From contig CAZQQX010000028.1 of the NCBI GenBank assembly GCA_964595565.1, positions 1 through 26,960 on the forward strand: DNA of 26,960 bases, written 5' to 3'. Each line of letters opens with the position of its first letter. Position 1 is the first letter of the stretch. The stretch comes from JAQVEM01 sp964595565. GTDB lineage: Bacteria; Actinomycetota; Humimicrobiia; Humimicrobiales; Humimicrobiaceae. Below the pieces are notes generated by a model. That model did not search any database and was not told the DNA's origin. It saw only the letters and a program-made list of their open reading frames with translations. A program made the translations under genes and the position numbers. Positions 24,183 through 26,960 of this stretch are shown one piece after another.

Positions 24183-24473
24183 TTAATTACTATCATATTT
24201 CAGCATACTTCTAACATTGTGAATGTGGACATGCGCGCCCCTGTCAATCAGGCAGGTTGCGGTTCCGATGCCCTCCCCATACTTGGTGACCGTCTCTCCG
24301 TCACCAATTGAATCTATGGCTATTTTATGGCCGGATGCAATTTCTTCCCCTGCTTCTATACTTTTAATTACCCTGCTGTCGGTAGAAATAATTGATATCA
24401 TCTCCCCCTTTTTTACACCTTCTAGAACAGTTGCAACATTGTCATCTTTGTCCATCAAAATCGCCTTTTTCAT
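24183..24473 (-). CDS. UxaA-family dehydratase, small SAF-domain subunit
   Basis: 96 aa, a single SAF domain as found at the N-terminus of altronate dehydratase or as the separate SuyA subunit. GHKIAIDSIGDGETVTKYGEGIG (about residue 48 on) is the core, and the ending HVHIHNV near residue 80 is the conserved HxH motif. It is the first gene of a two-gene unit with the large subunit. AAAAGGAG lies six bases before the ATG. The exact substrate is unknown. Confidence 0.87.
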   Translation of the reverse strand: MKKAILMDKDDNVATVLEGVKKGEMISIISTDSRVIKSIEAGEEIASGHKIAIDSIGDGETVTKYGEGIGTATCLIDRGAHVHIHNVRSMLKYDSN

Positions 24474-24774
24474 TGCTTTTCTCCTTTTTATAGATATGGA
24501 GTTTATTTATTTCCGGTCACTTCTTCTATTTTTAAATCAATATATCACACATGTTATAATTTTAAAGGCTAATTTAAAAAGTGTCCCGACCTGGTAAGAA
24601 GCAGTGCCATACAGCGCGCCCACTTAATCATATAACCACACTCTTATCCTGATAAAAAAATTTAACCGAAATAAAAAGCTGTATTATCTAAAAACTTGTC
24701 ATATATTTTTTTTGAAACAAATATTATAAATATACTACTAAACTATAAGATTATTAATAGAGAAAAGAGGGGCC
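24474..24774. other. Divergent intergenic region
   Basis: 301 bases between the dehydratase genes (minus) and the small membrane protein (plus). It must hold both promoters. TTGAAA at 24712-24717 with TACTAA 18 bases on is a weak candidate for the plus gene. No RNA gene or reading frame with coding character was seen. Confidence 0.4.
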
Positions 24775-24945
24775 ATGACTAAAATATCACTTATCGTCCT
24801 GGGTATACTGGTAGCTGTAATGGGGGTTCTTGCTGTTATTCCCGGAATCAATATGGGGTCCGAGCCTATGTGGCATGCAGTGGTAAAGATTATAATAGGT
24901 CTCGTCGCTGTAATTATTGGATTGATGGCCAAGAAAAAAGCCTAA
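24775..24945 (+). CDS. Small two-helix membrane protein
   Basis: 56 aa. Two hydrophobic helices (about 4-23 and 35-52) are joined by a short polar loop (NMGSEPMWH), and the C-terminus is KKKA, so both ends probably face the cytosol. The ribosome binding site GAGGGG ends two bases before the ATG, and a textbook terminator follows the stop, which supports a real one-gene transcript. No family is recognised. Confidence 0.75.
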   Translation: MTKISLIVLGILVAVMGVLAVIPGINMGSEPMWHAVVKIIIGLVAVIIGLMAKKKA

Positions 24946-24977
24946 AATACGAAAATAGCTACAGCCTCAAAACTCTG

Positions 24978-25020
24978 AGAATCAGCCATTAAAATAATGG
25001 CTGATTCTATTTTTTTATTT
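24978..25020 (+). terminator. Rho-independent terminator
   Basis: A perfect 13-bp stem (24978-24990 with 24996-25008, core ATCAGCCATT) with a 5-base loop, followed by ATTTTTTTATTT. It ends the small membrane protein transcript, and its T tract overlaps the end of the convergent methyltransferase-like gene at 25015. Confidence 0.93.
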
Positions 25021-25740
25021 TAATTTATTTCCTAGCATCGGCCAAAGCATCGGTACCTTCTGGCGGTATTTTATGTAAACAGGCCTTGATAAAACCATAT
25101 GCTTTTCCATCAATGGTATGCTTATAAAAACAAATAGAAGTGTTACCATCAGAGGCCCGGCCACTGTTATCCAAACATGAGGCGCAACGCTTATCTGCAT
25201 CAGCCATATTCCCCACCAGAATAAAATTTCTCCAAAATAATTTGGATGGCGGGAGTAGCGCCAGAGGCCCCGGTCAATATATTTATTTTTATTTTCCCGG
25301 TCTCTTTTGAACCTGTCCATCTGCCTGTCAGAAATAGATTCAATCAAAACAGCCGCCATACAGACGCTAAAGGATAAAGCCAAAAAGAAATTTAATTCTC
25401 CCTGCTGCACCACTCCAAAATATACAGGGATAAGCGCTACAAAAACAATTATCGTTGGCATAAGATTAATACCAACCAGATTGGTAAAAAACCANNNNNN
25501 NNNNNNNNNNNNNNNNNNNNNNNNNNNNNNNNNNNNNNNNNNNNNNNNNNNNNNNNNNNNNNNNNNNNNNNNNNNNNNNNNNNNNNNNNNNNNNGATATA
25601 TCTGCCAGAAGTGTGGATATCAGTATATGCATGTTTGAGGAAAGAATAAAAACATAAAAACCAACAGCAAACGCAAGAATATATACTGCTGAAACAATTA
25701 AAAATGATAGTGTTCTGTTTTTTATCCTGAATCCGGTCAT
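25015..25740 (-). CDS. DUF1295/isoprenylcysteine methyltransferase-like membrane protein (interrupted by gap)
   Basis: Multi-helix membrane protein of the DUF1295 (steroid 5-alpha-reductase C-terminal-like)/ICMT superfamily. The signature GLWRYSRHPNYFGEILFWWGIW lies after the gap, followed by two helices and the ending YIKYRQKVPMLWPML. The first 48 residues, up to LLADI, are before the gap. The 100 unknown bases (25495-25594) replace the segment that in relatives carries the NSSxYDPYWS motif. Reading frames on both sides agree with one gene if the real gap length is a multiple of three plus one, as drawn. The substrate is unknown. Confidence 0.75.
   Translation of the reverse strand: MTGFRIKNRTLSFLIVSAVYILAFAVGFYVFILSSNMHILISTLLADIXXXXXXXXXXXXXXXXXXXXXXXXXXXXXXXXXXWFFTNLVGINLMPTIIVFVALIPVYFGVVQQGELNFFLALSFSVCMAAVLIESISDRQMDRFKRDRENKNKYIDRGLWRYSRHPNYFGEILFWWGIWLMQISVAPHVWITVAGPLMVTLLFVFISIPLMEKHMVLSRPVYIKYRQKVPMLWPMLGNKLK
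25495..25594. other. Assembly gap of 100 N
   Basis: Exactly 100 unknown bases, the conventional filler for a scaffold gap of unknown size, inside the DUF1295-like gene. Confidence 0.98.
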
Positions 25741-25925
25741 TAAATAACCTGTACAATATTACTTCACAATTTCAATTTATATCTGCCGGGTGACGAATTT
25801 TTATAATTATATAATTCCTGCTTATTTTATTCAATTCTAAGTTCATTCCAGGTTAATAAACGAAGTTTAAAAAATGAAATGGCCCATTATTTTTATGCCA
25901 GAATCGGCCCCTAAAGTGAGCCCGG

Positions 25926-26816
25926 TCACTTAATCTTCCTACTGCCCCATTTGGCTTTCCTTTTTTCCAGAACAATATCCAGATAATTTACCTCAAGGGC
26001 TCTGGCAATTTTTTCACATTTGGCCTTTAACATAAAAAAGGTATTTGCTTCAACATTATCAAGGCTTTCAAAATTCCCCTGCCCTTTGGAAATTATAAGG
26101 TCAGCCTTTTTGAACTCTTTTAGAAACTCATCCGAGGCACTTTCAAAATTTACCCCTATTCTGTCATTTCCCGTTTCAATGACTTTTACTATATTATCAA
26201 GGCCGACTTCCTTTATGTCCTCCATTGTAACATCATTGCTTACAGGTGCTGATTTAACAGATAGTACCACTTTCTTTTTTCGCTCAACAAGCTCTTCTAC
26301 AAAAACTCTGTCAAAAACAATTTCTCCGGCATTATCACTTAAATACAAAATATCCGTAGACTCATCCAGCGATTTCTTAAATTCTTTATAGTCGTCGGCA
26401 GCAAAAGGTATATTCTTAATTTCGCTTAAAATATCTTTAAAATCCAGCGTTTTTCCTTTATTCAAATTAATTCCGAGATCAATTATGTTCCCTCCCACTG
26501 ATATCTTTTCAGCAGCATACAGCCTGTCTTTAGATAACCTGACCATCTGCTTTAACCCCGGGTAGAATTCCAGGGCAAGCCGGTTATACTTTTTCTTTAA
26601 ATCATAGTAGGGGTCTTTCACCCCGGCAACCTCCCGTGCCACAGCATAGGCAATATCAGTATTATAGGCAGGAGAAAATTCATAATCTACTTCTGACAGA
26701 TTATTTAATAACCTTTTTATTGCCTCTCTTCTCAACTTTTCACTGCAGCCAATTATATCCAGCGTATTTATGCACTGACCTATAATGCACGGGATACATT
26801 CCACATCAGTTTTCAT
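25926..26816 (-). CDS. DUF89/ARMT1-like metal-dependent phosphatase
   Basis: 296 aa of the DUF89 family. The N-terminal CxxC (Cys7, Cys10 in ECIPCIIGQ) marks the prokaryotic subfamily I. The metal-binding DNAGEIVFD (161-169) and KGQGNFESL (244-252) are the catalytic signatures. Family members hydrolyse phosphate esters of damaged or side-product metabolites ('damage-control' phosphatases) using Mn or other divalent metals; the substrate here is unknown. The ATG is preceded by AAGGAAGGG at about eight bases. No obvious operon partner is in the window. Confidence 0.9.
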   Translation of the reverse strand: MKTDVECIPCIIGQCINTLDIIGCSEKLRREAIKRLLNNLSEVDYEFSPAYNTDIAYAVAREVAGVKDPYYDLKKKYNRLALEFYPGLKQMVRLSKDRLYAAEKISVGGNIIDLGINLNKGKTLDFKDILSEIKNIPFAADDYKEFKKSLDESTDILYLSDNAGEIVFDRVFVEELVERKKKVVLSVKSAPVSNDVTMEDIKEVGLDNIVKVIETGNDRIGVNFESASDEFLKEFKKADLIISKGQGNFESLDNVEANTFFMLKAKCEKIARALEVNYLDIVLEKRKAKWGSRKIK

Positions 26817-26875
26817 ATCAAACCCTTCCTTCTTATAGCTTTCTTTAACTTCCCTTCCAATTTAGCACCGGACAG

Positions 26876-26904
26876 ATTATATACAAAACAATTAAAAACT
26901 TAAA
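26876..26904 (-). promoter_or_regulatory. Predicted promoter of the DUF89 gene
   Basis: On the minus strand TATAAT (26876-26881) is perfect, with TTTAAG (26899-26904) 17 bases upstream. The inferred leader is about 53 bases. The -35 match is poor. Confidence 0.4.
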
Positions 26905-26960
26905 TAACAAAAGACAATTATCTCTATTCTCAGAAAAGACAAATAAAATATTCCATCAGA

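Noticed and set aside
24590..24640. Slightly GC-richer stretch that might be a small RNA
   Set aside because: No stable stem with a T tract and no tRNA-like fold could be drawn by eye.
24738..24932. Minus-strand frame over the small membrane protein
   Set aside because: The plus strand has a good ribosome binding site, start, two helices and terminator; the reverse frame has none of these.

Overview
Low-GC bacterial chromosome fragment (26,960 bp, with one 100-base assembly gap at 25495-25594). The best guess is a deep, AT-rich, single-membrane lineage of Actinobacteriota. The main reason is gene order: tsaE-tsaB-tsaD-groES-groEL followed on the same strand by a guaB3-type gene and guaA, which is a thinned version of the order I recall from Mycobacterium tuberculosis (tsaE, tsaB, rimI, tsaD, groES, groEL1 ... 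guaB2, guaB3 ... guaA). A Tad pilus locus without a secretin fits a cell with no outer membrane. No rRNA, tRNA, CRISPR array or insertion sequence was recognised.

Region 1 (1-10.5 kb, all on the minus strand) is housekeeping. The genes, in transcription order, are: a family 4 uracil-DNA glycosylase with the three tRNA t6A genes tsaE, tsaB and tsaD; groES-groEL under a promoter with a CIRCE operator; a CooC/MinD-like P-loop ATPase with its own promoter and overlapping palindrome; and plsY-guaB3-guaA, packed tightly as one transcription unit.

Region 2 (10.5-13.1 kb) is accessory. It holds a plus-strand lipoprotein, a standalone Lrp/AsnC-type ligand-binding (RAM) domain protein, an AbiEi/AbiEii-type toxin-antitoxin pair with a near-consensus promoter, and a 302-bp spacer with a possible gene remnant.

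Region 3 (13.1-22.5 kb) is a very AT-rich Tad (type IVc) pilus operon read on the minus strand from a TTGACA-N17-TATTCT promoter. Its order is: CpaE-like ATPase with pseudo-receiver, CpaB, TadZ-like ParA ATPase, TadA, TadB (probably with an ATT start), TadC, Flp pilin, TadE-like pseudopilin, an unknown anchored protein, a Trp/Tyr-rich repeat surface protein with an internal 59-bp near-exact duplication, and a TadG-like protein. No prepilin peptidase is present in the window. A lone Phd/YefM-like antitoxin gene with two perfect palindromes lies divergently upstream, which makes it a candidate regulator of the pilus operon.

Region 4 (22.8-26.96 kb) holds a split UxaA-type dehydratase (SAF-domain small subunit plus large subunit), a 56-residue two-helix membrane protein followed by a textbook terminator, a DUF1295/isoprenylcysteine-methyltransferase-like membrane protein interrupted by the gap, and a DUF89 metal-dependent phosphatase-like protein.
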